From Stenogyne calaminthoides (Eukaryota > Streptophyta > Magnoliopsida > Lamiales > Lamiaceae): a stretch of 64,000 nt of DNA. The stretch spans positions 13,406,085 through 13,470,084 of the forward strand of contig JBBCBC010000033.1 in assembly GCA_037126765.1 (NCBI GenBank). Reading direction: 5' to 3'. Shown piece by piece: positions 35,292 through 46,020 of the stretch. Below the pieces are notes generated by a model. That model saw only the letters and a program-made list of their open reading frames with translations, did no database searches and was not told the DNA's origin. Positions within the stretch are counted from its first letter, which is position 1; each line of letters begins with the position of its first letter. The position numbers were made by a program, and so were the translations under genes.

Positions 35292-36640
35292 GTTACTGAA
35301 TTGAAACTGAGAAATCGTTTTACCTTTTGGGGCATTTACACATGATCATGTGAGCACTATCCAGGTCGTAATTTGTGTTGTGGGGAAAACGATTTTTCCT
35401 TGACTCGGTTTCGTGATTAAACTGTGTTTTTCATCCTTTTGTTGCGTGATACAGTGCAGTATCAGATTGCATTTATAACAAAACAGGCTAATCTGGCGAA
35501 CCTTCATCTGACCCGTGAGTTTTTGGTGATTAACGACTTTTTCAAAATCTGTCTAATTTATGATATTTTCACACGTGAAAATTTTCATATGAGAACTACT
35601 CAAAATTGAAAAGTATAGATTATTTTAGAGATATGAATGGTGAAATTTAAAATTGTACCATAAATATGTCAAACCCATAAAAGTTAAACGACATTGATGA
35701 ATGAAGGAAAATGAACAATATAATTTTGAATATTAAATTTATGTGAGGTGAGACAATTCACAATTAATAAATAAAATATATGAAATATTGAATTTGATCG
35801 ACCAAGACAAACTTATCTAAAGACAAACATGTAAACTTATATGCAATTATTTAATTAGTTTATTTAATTAATTCAATCTTCTCATTAATTATATATAAAC
35901 CCTAAAAATTAAATTTAATTAGTTTATTTAATTAATTCAAGGTTCTTCTAATTTTTAATTATTAATAAAAAATTATATAAACCTAAACCCTAAACTTTGA
36001 ACCCTAAACCATTAATCATTCTACGGTGAACCATGAACCACTTAGGTTCGGGTTCGGTTCGGGTTGAGTCAAGAGGCGGTAAAGAAATTTAATATAATTA
36101 ATAAAATTGGGTAAAATATTAAAAATATATAAACCCTAAAGATTGAATTAATTAAAACTAATTAAATAATGATGAGGCTTATTTTTATGTATATGGCACA
36201 TGCGGTGGACATATATGTTTGTATTCAATTACCAAGATATGATCAAATTCGTATGAAATATATTAATTGATCGAAACTTCATTATGGAATATGAAGATGA
36301 ATTACCAATCGAAGCAAAATGATACGTATGATTTTGCGTAGCCCTTGATCCCCTCAGTTCAAGACTTCAAGTACAGAATCCAAGTTCGTTCGAAACACTG
36401 AAACCCAAATGATCCGTTTCCAGTGAATAAATGATTGCCTCCTTAAATTTGCTTACATGGGCAAAAACAGAAAAAGAAGGTACAATCCCTAAAAGGGAGT
36501 TCAATTACGGTTCCCTCCTCGGGCCTATAAAGGGTAAGGGCATATAATCCCATGAAAAAGTAAAAAAAAGGAAAACACATAGTAACCCTTATCATCAGAA
36601 GTTAGGAAAAAGAAAGAAAATTGGCGGCCGAATCTTATTA
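35292..36640. other. Intergenic sequence upstream of the RBP47-like gene
   Basis: The first about 190 bp may finish the older LTR described at 25319. The rest is AT-rich, with a repeated TTAATTAGTTTATTTAATTA segment (about 35855 and 35917) and CCTAAACCCTAAA telo-box-like words (35985-36010). No coding sequence was found. Confidence 0.5.
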
Positions 36641-36891
36641 TTATATCTGGAGAATGGACGGCCCAGATGAGACACTGGGCTCCCATATCAGACGGCTGCG
36701 AGAAGTTGCGCGTCATCTCAGGGCCTCCCATGAACACCTCAAATCCTCTTATTCAGCCTCCACACACACACACCCCCCTTTTCTTTTCTCTTGAGAAACT
36801 CAGATTCACCTCTACATACAATACAACTAACTCTCTTCTCTCTCATAATAATATATAATCAAGATTGATATTTTGGATTAATTTTTGGAAG
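36641..36891 (+). promoter_or_regulatory. Proximal promoter and CT-rich leader of the RBP47-like gene
   Basis: Immediately upstream of the ATG lies a (CA)n/C-rich patch (36761-36777) followed by CT-rich sequence (TTTTCTTTTCTCTT, CTCTCTTCTCTCTC) up to 36846, typical of plant 5' UTRs. No single convincing TATA box stands out; the transcription start is unknown. Confidence 0.45.
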
Positions 36892-39800
36892 ATGCAAAGC
36901 AGTAACGGTTCCGAATCTCAACAGAGTAGTTCCAATGAGAAGGTGGCGCCGCCGCCTCCGGTAATGGCGGGGCAGCCGTGGATGGCGATGCAGTACCCGA
37001 CTCCGGCGATGGTAATGCAGCACGGGATGATCCCTTATACGCCGCACTACATGCCCTACCACCTCCATCACCACCCCCCCCTGCCCCTGCCCCAGCCCCA
37101 GCCCCAGCCTCACGGATCCAATGACAACCGTACGATCTGGGTCGGTGACCTACACAATTGGATGGACGAGGATTATCTCCGCAACTGCTTTGCTTCAACT
37201 GGGGAGGTATAATTTCTGTAATCTTAATTAATTAATACCGTCATTTATATACTTGGCTTTTTACTTGACTAGGAAGTAGGAACTCAATTCTTTACATTTA
37301 TTATTCAATAATTGATATTGCATTCCATTTATATATGTGATAACTATATTTGATCTGAATTTAACATTGATTCTAGTTCTGGATATATTGTAATTTGTTG
37401 TTGATTATTACTAGTAGTATTTTGCATTAACCATAAATAGCTCTAATTGTTACACTGTGATTTTGAATGAATGTACTCTGCTGAGTAGCACTTATAAACA
37501 TTTGCAAATTCTTATGTGAGACGATATAAAGTAGACACGAACTAGGTTTGACCTCTCGGAAGAGAGTCTCTCTAATTTACCTTTTCCGACTTGCGGCTAC
37601 TCTTAAACCAGCTCGTATATATGCCTTTGAGATTGTCGTCCTTGTTTTGAGTTAGTTGACATTGATACTAATTAAATGACAAAAAAACATTCTACTTAAC
37701 TACCTCTTATGCTTGTGTCTAATTAATTAAAACTTGTGTGTTTAAGATGTACTTTTGAAAGTTGTATGGACTTTATCAGAAGCTTGTATAGTTAATAAGA
37801 TAGTTTCAGATTTTGGGATGCAATTTGTTAATTATATATTCGATGGAGATACTATCTTGTGAATCAAAGTTCATTAATTATTTAGAGACACTTGAAACCG
37901 AATTAGTGGTTAGACAACCTTTAAGGAATACAAATGGGATTTGATGTAATTAATTGTGGTGGTGCAGGTTTCGTCCATAAAGGTGATTCGCAATAAGCAA
38001 ACGGGGTTTTCTGAGGGATATGGATTTGTCGAATTCTTTACACATGCTGCTGCTGAGAAAGTTCTGCAATCTTATTCTTGCATCACTATGCCCAACACAG
38101 AGCAGCTTTTCCGCTTGAACTGGGCTGCATTTAGCATGGGTGATAAGCGTTCAAATAATGGCTCTGATCTTTCAATCTTTGTGGGAGATTTAGCCACAGA
38201 TGTTACTGATACATTACTGCATGAAACCTTTGTGGGGAAATATCCTTCCGTTAAGGCGGCTAAAGTTGTGATTGATGCTAACACTGGGCGTTCGAAAGGC
38301 TATGGTTTTGTAAGGTTTGGTGATGATAATGAAAGATCGCAGGCTATGACTGAAATGAATGGTGTTTATTGTTCAAGTAGGCCCATGCGCATTGGTGCAG
38401 CAACACCGAGGAAGTCATCCAGTTATCAGCGACAATTCCCATCACAAGGTTCTTTGCTTATCTTGCTGTTTTAATCAACTGTGAATTTATATCATAAACT
38501 TAACAAACTTATCATTTTCTAGATTCATTTGAGGTAAACATTCAAATGACCGCCGAGTACATTAGCAAAACCCAATTTTTTCTGGGGGAACTAGTGGAAG
38601 AAAGAAAAGATGTGATTATAAATGTAACTATGTGATAAATCAGCAATTTGATTCTAAGTGGGAGAAACGATAACCAAATAAGAGAAGGGGAGAAACGGTA
38701 AAAAAAACTCTGGAGGAATAGAGGAAATTGATGTTTCAAATTTATATTCCACTTGTTCTACCCAAAAGATGATATAAATCTAAAAAGAAGGTTTAGCATT
38801 TGAAAATTAAAAGAAGAAATTTCAGTTTTGATGTTATTATTTTCTGTGGAAAAGACTGCTTTTTGAATGTAAACATCTCCCTTTCATTTTTATATTCTTT
38901 TAATGTTTAAGATATCCTTTCTATGCTTTATTTGTTTTGGACATTGTATGGTATTTGAAATGCAGAATGCTTTGAATTATGTGGCAATAAAATATTTGTA
39001 AGAACTGACTAATATTTTGAAGCATCACGGATTTTATTACTTTTTTTGTTAACAGAAGTTCAAAAACAACCTGTTTCTTATATATTGAGCAACTGATGAT
39101 TAATCTACAATTTGGCGGTGATTGCTAATTTGCTGCAGTATATTTTTGAATCCATTTTAACCTGCATTAAAATAATATAATAGGTGGATACTCAAATGGT
39201 GTCTCTGGGCATGGTTTGCAGGCTGATGGAGATTCTATTAACACAACTGTTGGTTATTTCGTCTGTTTTCGTTTTCTTCTTCTACTTCTTTTAATATATA
39301 TTTTGTCTAACATATTATTGTTCTTAGATTTTTGTTGGAGGACTCGACCCTAACGTTACTGATGAAGATCTCAGGCAGCCTTTCTCACAATTTGGTGAAA
39401 TAGTATCTGTCAAGATACCAATTGGGAAAGGGTGTGGTTTTGTTCAATTTGCTTGCAGGTGCTAAAATACATATATGTTTGTTCGTATGTTCAGTTACAA
39501 GGATATTTGACGAAACTGAACATATTTTGACACATGCAGGACTGACGCTGAGGAGGCCTTGCAGCAATTGAGTGGTACAACGATTGGAAAACAAACTGTT
39601 CGTCTCTCTTGGGGACGTAATCCAGCAAACAAACAGGTATTTCTCTTCACACCTCTTGTCAAGTAAATTTGAGTAGCACTTAGGTGCACCGTTTGCTGGT
39701 ACACAACTAATACTGTTCAGTGAATATAACTAGATCCTTTTACTAATACCACATAAAAATGGCATGGTGCATAGAAGTATTTGCCACTAAAATTAAATAC

Positions 39801-40095
39801 CTTTTATCGTTGTATATAAATATAGTTTGCAAGATATCTTGTTGAATTACCATTTGGACAATCTTACATTACACCTGTTCTAGGAATATAAATATCACCA
39901 CCATTGATGGAATGTTTTAATGGGCTTTTACAGTCGAGAGGTGAGTTTGGAAATCAATGGACGGGACCGTACTATGGGGGGCCGCCGTTCTTCGATGGGT
40001 ATGCGTACGCTCTGCCACCACCACATGATCCAACCATGTATGCTGCATATGGGTCTTATCCCATGTATGGGACCCACCAACAACAAGTAAACTGA
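36892..40095 (+). CDS. RBP45/RBP47-type RNA-binding protein with three RRMs, six exons
   Basis: Exons 36892-37206, 37968-38448, 39184-39248, 39328-39458, 39540-39636 and 39934-40095 join in phase (1251 bases, 416 residues); all introns are GT-AG. The N-terminus is Gln/Pro/His/Met-rich (about residues 1-78). RRM1 has RNP2 IWVGDL and RNP1 GYGFVEF and spans intron 1. RRM2 has SIFVGDL and KGYGFVRF. RRM3 has IFVGGL and GCGFVQF and is spread over exons 4-5. A Gly/Tyr/Pro-rich tail ends HQQQVN. This matches plant RBP45/RBP47 proteins, nuclear oligouridylate/poly(A)-RNA binders that move to stress granules; the linker GVSGHGLQADGDSINTT favours RBP47. The function here is inferred from family. The start is the first Met in frame, 46 bases after the CT-rich leader. 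Retaining intron 2 would add a few codons and a stop at 38472-38474, giving a protein with RRM1-2 only. Confidence 0.93.
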
Positions 40096-40360
40096 AGTCC
40101 AAATCGAAGTAACCATATTCACCTGGAACAAGTGGGAGGAGCATCATATCACGTGCTTGATGACGCCACTAATGTGTGATTGGGTGAATAAAACAGTTAG
40201 AAAGTGTCTGCACCTAATGTGGAGCGGAATTGAATTTTGACCTAATTAGGTAGCCCTCTCTCTCTCTCTCCCTCTCTATGAACTTCATCAGAGACAACAT
40301 TTATTATATGGAAAAAGAACTGCGGACTTGACACTTAACTTCTTAATTGGAATAAATGAT
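40096..40360 (+). other. 3' UTR and poly(A) signals of the RBP47-like gene
   Basis: AATAAA motifs occur at 40187-40192 and 40351-40356. A CT-dinucleotide run lies at 40255-40272. The actual cleavage site is unknown. Confidence 0.5.
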
Positions 40361-40783
40361 TATTCAGATGATACTTTGGTTATTTATCTTGTTATTATGT
40401 GCGTAATGAGTTCTGCTTTTATATCTTATGCATTCTACAAGTCATTGTATCTATAACATATTTTGTGTAATGTGATGAAGTCGGTATATTTAGCGTACTT
40501 AGTGTTGTGATGATCTTTGACCTTTTATTCAAGTCTTTCTTTCATACAAAGTAAAGTCTTTTTCAAAAATTCTGTATAAATTTGTAGTTACCTTCCATTC
40601 TCCAACATTTTTGGGGAATTTTTATTGGAGACTTACTGATAGATACACTTTAAGATTGTAACTCATTAATAGGTATAAAATAATTACATATACATATGTA
40701 TGTTTGCACTTTCGTGTGTAACTTTAACTGTATATGTAATTCATTTTGTACCTATTTATAAGTTGATACCAAATTTTGCACTA

Positions 40784-41049
40784 CCTCTGTCCATCAATTT
40801 TATGTTTGGTTTGTTGGGCACGCATATTAAGGAAAATGTAGATAAAATAGATAACAGAGTATTATAGGGTATTGTGAGGTCCATTTATAAATAAAGTGAT
40901 TGTTTGTGAGCGAAGTACAATGATATTTGAAGTAATTAAGTGATAGTTAGGGATAAAGATAAAATAATTTTTTGCATAAAAGAAGTGTGCATAAAATTGA
41001 TTAACGGATGAATAAGACAATCGCGTATAAAATTTGTGGACGGAGGGAG
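40784..41049. mobile_element. Stowaway-type MITE
   Basis: The 266-bp segment is flanked by TA (40782-40783 and 41050-41051). Termini CCTCTGTCCATCAATTTTAT and, inverted, CTCCCTCCGTCCACAAATTT are the Tc1/mariner Stowaway consensus, slightly decayed at the left. Near-inverted sequence extends inward (TTATGTTTGG... / ...AAAATTTGTGGACGG). Confidence 0.88.
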
Positions 41050-41132
41050 TAATTGTTAGTAATTTCCCCAATTTTTATTTGAACATAAGGGCTTGGAGCT
41101 CTGATTGAAATAAAGTTTCTTTAGCTTAGCGA

Positions 41133-41680
41133 TAGAGGTGGCAAATCGAGCCGCCCAGCCCGGCCCGACCCAGCCCATCGGGCCAAGTCATGTTCATGGG
41201 CTGGGTCGGGCCGGCCCATCTTTAAATCGGGCCTGCATAAATGGTGCCTAGCCCAGCCCAGTGTGGGCTCACGTGCCCATGGGCCAGCCCGGCCCATGAT
41301 TTTTTATTTTTTTTAATTACTTCATTTATTTTATTATTATTTCTGTGTATTTCTTGGTGTTTATTTTATAAAAATTGAGTTGAGCTTGGGTGTGTTTATT
41401 TTACAAATAAAGACTCACTATAATTAATATTTATTGTCAATATTAAATAATTGTAGTAATTAAATAATTAATATTGTAGTAAAAAAATTAAAAATTAAAA
41501 ATAGTCGGGCCAACCGGGCGGCCAGTGACCCGTCGGGCCAAATTGGCCCAAGCCCATTAGGCCCGTGGGCCAAATGGGCGGGGCCAAATAGGCCCGACTC
41601 TTTTTGGGCCTCTAATTTTTTAGCCCAGCCCATACTTGGGCTCGGGTAGGCGATGGGCCGGGCCCAAATTTCCGGCTCTA
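41133..41680. mobile_element. hAT-type MITE with GC-rich subterminal repeats
   Basis: A perfect 8-bp TSD, CTTAGCGA, lies at 41125-41132 and 41681-41688. The ends are TAGAGGTGGCAAAT and, inverted, TAGAGCCGGAAATTTGGGCC. Many GGGCC, GGGCCG and GCCCA words fill both ends (41150-41300 and 41500-41670) around an AT-rich middle. There is no coding capacity. The 8-bp duplication identifies the hAT class. Confidence 0.9.
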
Positions 41681-41688
41681 CTTAGCGA

Positions 41689-42104
41689 CTAGCTAACTGT
41701 CACAAAACTAATAATTTTGTTTTACAATATATTCTAAACCTCAAGTTTAGAAAATTTTCCACGTAGAGAATTGAGCTGATATTATGCTCGTTCGATATAT
41801 GTATTGAGCTACTATACAAAAAAATAATTGTAAAAAGGATGATATTTATAATTTTAGGGAAAATAACACTTAAGTACAAAGTGGGTGTCACAATAACAAT
41901 TTACTACAAATGTTTTTTTTCCCAATACAAACAACTAAAAAAATTGATAATTAAAGACCCATTTGCCCTTCCTTTTCCCCTTTTCAGTTTTTGAGTTGAT
42001 GGGTTGCAATAACATCAAATCATGAACAGTGCCCCGCCCCATGAACAGTGTCCTGAAAGTGCAGAAAATTTTAACCAAAGTGTAATTTTTTTAGTTTTGA
42101 CTCA
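41689..42104. other. Intergenic sequence, no gene seen
   Basis: This includes AGGGAAAATAACACTTAAGT (41858-41877), which resembles a MULE-type terminus, but no matching inverted end was found in the window. Confidence 0.4.
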
Positions 42105-43043
42105 CCGGGAGGTTTCCATCGTCCCCCCCGGACTTGGGGGATTTGAACTAAACAATGTATGGGACGTTGTAGCCGTCCCTCGGGACTTGGTTGTTTTGAA
42201 ACGAACAGTGCATGGGACGTTGCAACTGTCCACCCGAGACTTGGGCATTTTGAACGGAATAGTGCATGGGACGTTGTCCGTCACCCTCGGGACTCGGGGG
42301 TTTTGAACCGAACAGTGCATGGGACGTTGCCGCCATCTACCCGAACTTGGGAGTTTTGAACCGTACAGTGCATGGGACGTTGCCACCGTCTCCTCGAGAC
42401 TTGGGCGTTTCGAACCGTACAGTTCATGGGACGTTTCCATCATCCCTGGGTTTTGGGTGATTTTAACTTAACAGTGCAAAGGACGTTGCCGCCGTCCGCC
42501 CGGGACTTGAGCATTTTGAATAGAACAGTTCATGGGACGTTGTCGCCGTCCCCTCAAGACTTGAACATTTTGAACTGAACAATGCATGAGACGTTGTCGC
42601 CTTTCCCCTGGGACTTGGGCGTTTCTTATCGAATAGTGCATGGGACGTTGCCAAAGTCCACTGGGACTTGGGGTTTTGAACCGAACAGTGCATGAGATGT
42701 TGCCACCGTCCCCCTGGGACTTAGGAGTTTTGAAATGAATAGTGCATGAGACATTAACGTTGTCGACCCGGGACTTGGATGATTGAACTTAACCAATGCA
42801 GGAGACGTTGCCACCGTCCCCCAGGACTTGGGGGTTTTGAACTGAACAGTGCATGGGACATTGCAACCGTCCCCTGGGACTTGGTCATTTTGAACCGACG
42901 AGTGCATGGGACGTTGTCAGCGTCCCCCCTGAACTTGGGTGTTTTGAACGGAATAGTGCATGGGACGTTACCACCGTCCCCCCGGAACTTGGGTTTTTTT
43001 TAGAATAGTGCATGGGACATTGCCACCATCCCCCTGGACTTGG
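42105..43043. repeat. 52-54-bp minisatellite, 17 copies
   Basis: ATGGGACGTTG-type cores start at 42159, 42212, 42266, 42319, 42372, 42426, 42479, 42532, 42586, 42640, 42692, 42746, 42800, 42853, 42906, 42960 and 43012. The unit reads roughly GTGCATGGGACGTTG, CCACCGTCCCCC, GGGACTTGGG, TTTTGAACCGAACA. Copies differ at many sites. The period is not a multiple of three and open frames on both strands switch between frames, so this is not a protein repeat. The array ends exactly where a Copia LTR begins. Confidence 0.93.
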
Positions 43044-44292
43044 TGATGGAACACGCCGGTGAGGGTGGTCCATCACCAGGATCACTGTCGGATACCAAAC
43101 GTACACATAACAAATATAAAACCTAAACGTGCATCTAAAGAAAAGTTTATATTTGTTACCCTTGAAGATCGAGGCGTTGATTCCACTGAAGATTTTCTAG
43201 TCTGTCGCCCAACCTCGTTCGAATACCGAGTGGACAGCAATATATCGAACGTGAAGAAGGTGCCTTCTGTTTCGTCTCCTCAAAACCTAGTTTCCGACTG
43301 CTGTGTTTTTGATTTCGTGTACTAGATTTTTAGACGAATACAAGGCCCCTTTTTATATGCTCCATAGGTTTCATGGGCCAGACTAGGGATCCACTAGAAG
43401 GTATAGGGTTTGGGCTTCTTACGGACCAAAATACTCTTATGTTCAGCCCAGAACATTATTTGGCCCGAGAACATTAATTCATCCAACAAGAGAATTAATG
43501 TTGCACTCCCGTTCTATCCCGAACTGAATCAGGGCTTCTATTAGACTTTATAATTTCCCGTGTTAAAGATATCGCACGTCCATTAATTATTAAAGCTTCT
43601 GACTGCTTTAAGTAATTAATGTCTTTTATTCCTTGAACAGTACCACTCAACCTTTGTTGTCGTACGGATTAAATCCACATGCAGGGTTTAATACGATAAT
43701 CCTTTATGAGTTTCCTCAAGGGGACGTCATCATCCTGGATGTCCATAACACGGTGCTCTAATGCCAATAAATAGAGATCATGCGAGCGATGTCACTACCC
43801 AAAATACGGAGCATGAAGAATCTACCAAGATTCTCACCTATAGTAAATCAAAGAGTGAACAAGTGCCCCACATATCTAAATACCACATTTAGGGTTAAGA
43901 ATTATTAAAGTTACCAAGACGTCCAGTTCTTCATAATAGTCAGAATAGAAGAACATGTCTTATTTGTGACCCATTCAATACGACACAGCGCACTAGTATA
44001 AACTAATGGCCAAGATAAGCCACCAACAAGTTTATACTACAACTTAAATCAATAGTTATGTCCAGAACTATCTCAGTTGTGAATATTATTTATATCTTAC
44101 AAGGAACTTGACAATTTGATCTTCTGTGTGACTACAAACCCACCACATTGTCTACAATATAAGATAAGCAGACATACAAGCAATTTATAAGAATGCAATA
44201 ATGTGAAAAAGCCATTTATTTCAGATAATAAAGAAATCAAATATACATCCACAAAAGCCCACTAAAAGTTTGCTTTACGGTATACACCAACA
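43044..44292 (-). repeat. 3' LTR of Copia element D
   Basis: The segment runs from TGATGGAACACG (left) to TACACCAACA (right), with the polypurine side and RNase H tail on its right. Parts resemble the LTR of Copia E (for example 43622-43755 against 48667-48785), including CTTTTATYCCTTG and the RAACTAATCC/ATTAAATCC-CACTTGCA region. The left edge is inferred from the boundary with the minisatellite. The 5' LTR is not in the window. Confidence 0.65.
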
Positions 44293-44587
44293 ATCTTCCA
44301 CTTATACTAAAGATACCTTTTAGTATACACATGAAGCCATAACAATTCTCCAACTTATACTAAAGTCTAGTTGTAATACATCGTAAACCAAGACCCTCTA
44401 CATGTTTCTCAAATACTTTTATTGCCAGAGTCTTTGTGAAAGGATCAACCAGGTTGTTCAACGATGCAATCTTAGCCACAACCACGTCTCCTCGATTTAC
44501 GATGTCTCGTATAATGTGGTACTTCCGCTCTATGTGTTTACTCGCTTTGTGGGCTCCAGGTTCTTTCGAGTTTGCCACTGGACCCGC
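44293..44587 (-). pseudogene. Copia D RNase H C-terminal part
   Basis: Minus-strand VANSKEPGAHKASKHIERKY continues as HIIRDIVNRGDVVVAK and DPFTKTLA, stopping at about 44360. It is the end of the RNase H domain and is separated from the rest (49369-50545) by Copia element E, inserted with TSD GTTAT. Confidence 0.85.
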
Positions 44588-44592
44588 GTTAT

Positions 44593-44931
44593 TGTTGGGG
44601 AATAGGTTGCACAGATCTATTCGGGGTGAATATTTAAATACAAATTTAATTCTTTAATTATTACTAGCATGAATTAATCATATATTAATTCAAATAATAA
44701 TCCAACAACATATCATGCATATAATAATTCACGTAAAACCTACGCATGCGGAATTCTACGAGTTTACGTGAACATACCTCTTGGGATGGCAACGGTATGG
44801 CTGAATAGACTAACCGTAAGGACTTCCCAAGTATTCCCATAGCCCTCGTTCGACTATCCGGTGGAAGGATTCTTGTGAACGATTTAACAAAAGGAAAATA
44901 AATTATGTTGCACCACCTTTGTGGATACACT
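44593..44931 (-). repeat. Truncated 3' LTR of Copia E
   Basis: This is nearly identical to 47523-47861 and then diverges abruptly after CACCTTTGTGGAT. Confidence 0.88.
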
Positions 44932-45089
44932 CATCATTTCAAAAATGATGTCATTCTTATTAGAAGAAACTTAGCGTCCTTTAATCGAATTTTAGAAACT
45001 AAAAGTGAATTCTTTCTAAAACTGGGAACATAAAGATAATCTCAAAAAAACTTTATCTTCAAAAGATAGGTGCACTTCTCCCACTGCTT

Positions 45090-45212
45090 TAACTACTACT
45101 CATGTAGTATTGCAATGTCTGCTACTTGCGTAGTATTGCAATAACCGTTACTATCGTAGCATTGCAATATCTGCCACTTACGTAGCATTGCAATGACTTC
45201 TACTTTCGTAAC
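45090..45212 (-). repeat. 26-bp tandem repeat in Copia E
   Basis: GTAGTATTGCAAT / GTAGCATTGCAAT words start at 45104, 45130, 45156 and 45182, with a partial fifth at 45208: an exact 26-bp period. Confidence 0.88.
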
Positions 45213-45229
45213 GTCGCCCAGTGTGATGA

Positions 45230-46020
45230 GGATCTCACTCCCACTAAGTTGCCGAATCATTTTGAACCCGTGAAGCCAACATGATTAGTGGATCTCGTAT
45301 CAACCACCCACGAATGAGAAGTATACGCCGCTAAACAAGTTTCAACAACTAGTGCGTGAGAATTACCTTTCTTTCTGTCCCTTTTGGGGTTGGAACAGGC
45401 AAAACCTCCATTGTCCTCTCTCACCGCAGCTTAAGCACTTCCTCTTTGGATTTTCCTTGACACAACAAGCATTCCTCATCTTACCATTGCCCTTGGCAAC
45501 AGTTGAGTTTTATTGCTTATGGCCTTTGGTTCTCTTCTTTATCTTGCCTACCCTTGGCCTAGAAGATGAAGACGGACCACTTGCCGTCAAAGCTTGAGTT
45601 TGGTGCCTTATCATCATTTCTGCCGAGACCAAAAGCTTGCAACAAATTAGCTAGCGAGGCCAAAATGCTCAAAAACTTTTTGGGCAGAGAGTGAAGTACC
45701 AAATTCATCTGAGTCTCCAGATCATAATATGCACTAAGTATCTCAAGTTTGTTCAGATGGGCCATCTATTTTGAGGACGTAATCCCTTACGGGTTTGCCC
45801 TCCACCATTTTCAGCGACGACATCTCTCTCAAGGTGATCTGACGAGTCCCGCATGTTTTGACTCGTCAGTTGGCTCATCTGATTTTGGTGTGTCAAGAAT
45901 CCACTTGTGCTTTTGTGCAGTTAGGACAATTATAATTTTTCGTTTCCAATATAGTTTCCATACATATTGTATTGACTTTAAGTATAATAACAGTGGATTA
46001 AAAGGTAACGACATGCTGAA
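45230..46020 (-). pseudogene. Copia E gag-protease remnant
   Basis: Minus-strand gag shows a UBN2-like piece (LETQMNLVLHSLPKKF, about 45710-45660), then a decayed zinc knuckle (CLSCGERGQWRFC, about 45410) in which the conserved His is Gln and the spacing is short by one. The protease start WVVDTRSTNHVG (about 45310-45275) has Arg in place of the Gly of D-T-G. The copy is inactive. Confidence 0.75.

Noticed and set aside
36878..37198. Antisense Gly/Ala/Arg-rich frames opposite exon 1 of the RBP47-like gene
   Set aside because: They mirror the Pro/Gln/His-rich codons of the sense exon and have no independent support.
41858..42000. A second MULE starting AGGGAAAATAACAC
   Set aside because: The end looks MULE-like but no inverted partner or 9-bp duplication could be found within the window.
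42105..43043. CRISPR-like array of repeated units
   Set aside because: The units are contiguous and degenerate over their full length with no unique spacers, and the setting is a plant nuclear genome.
42022..43106. Many overlapping open frames on both strands in the minisatellite
   Set aside because: They follow from a repeat of 52-54 bp without stops in several frames; the frame changes from unit to unit and no domain is visible.
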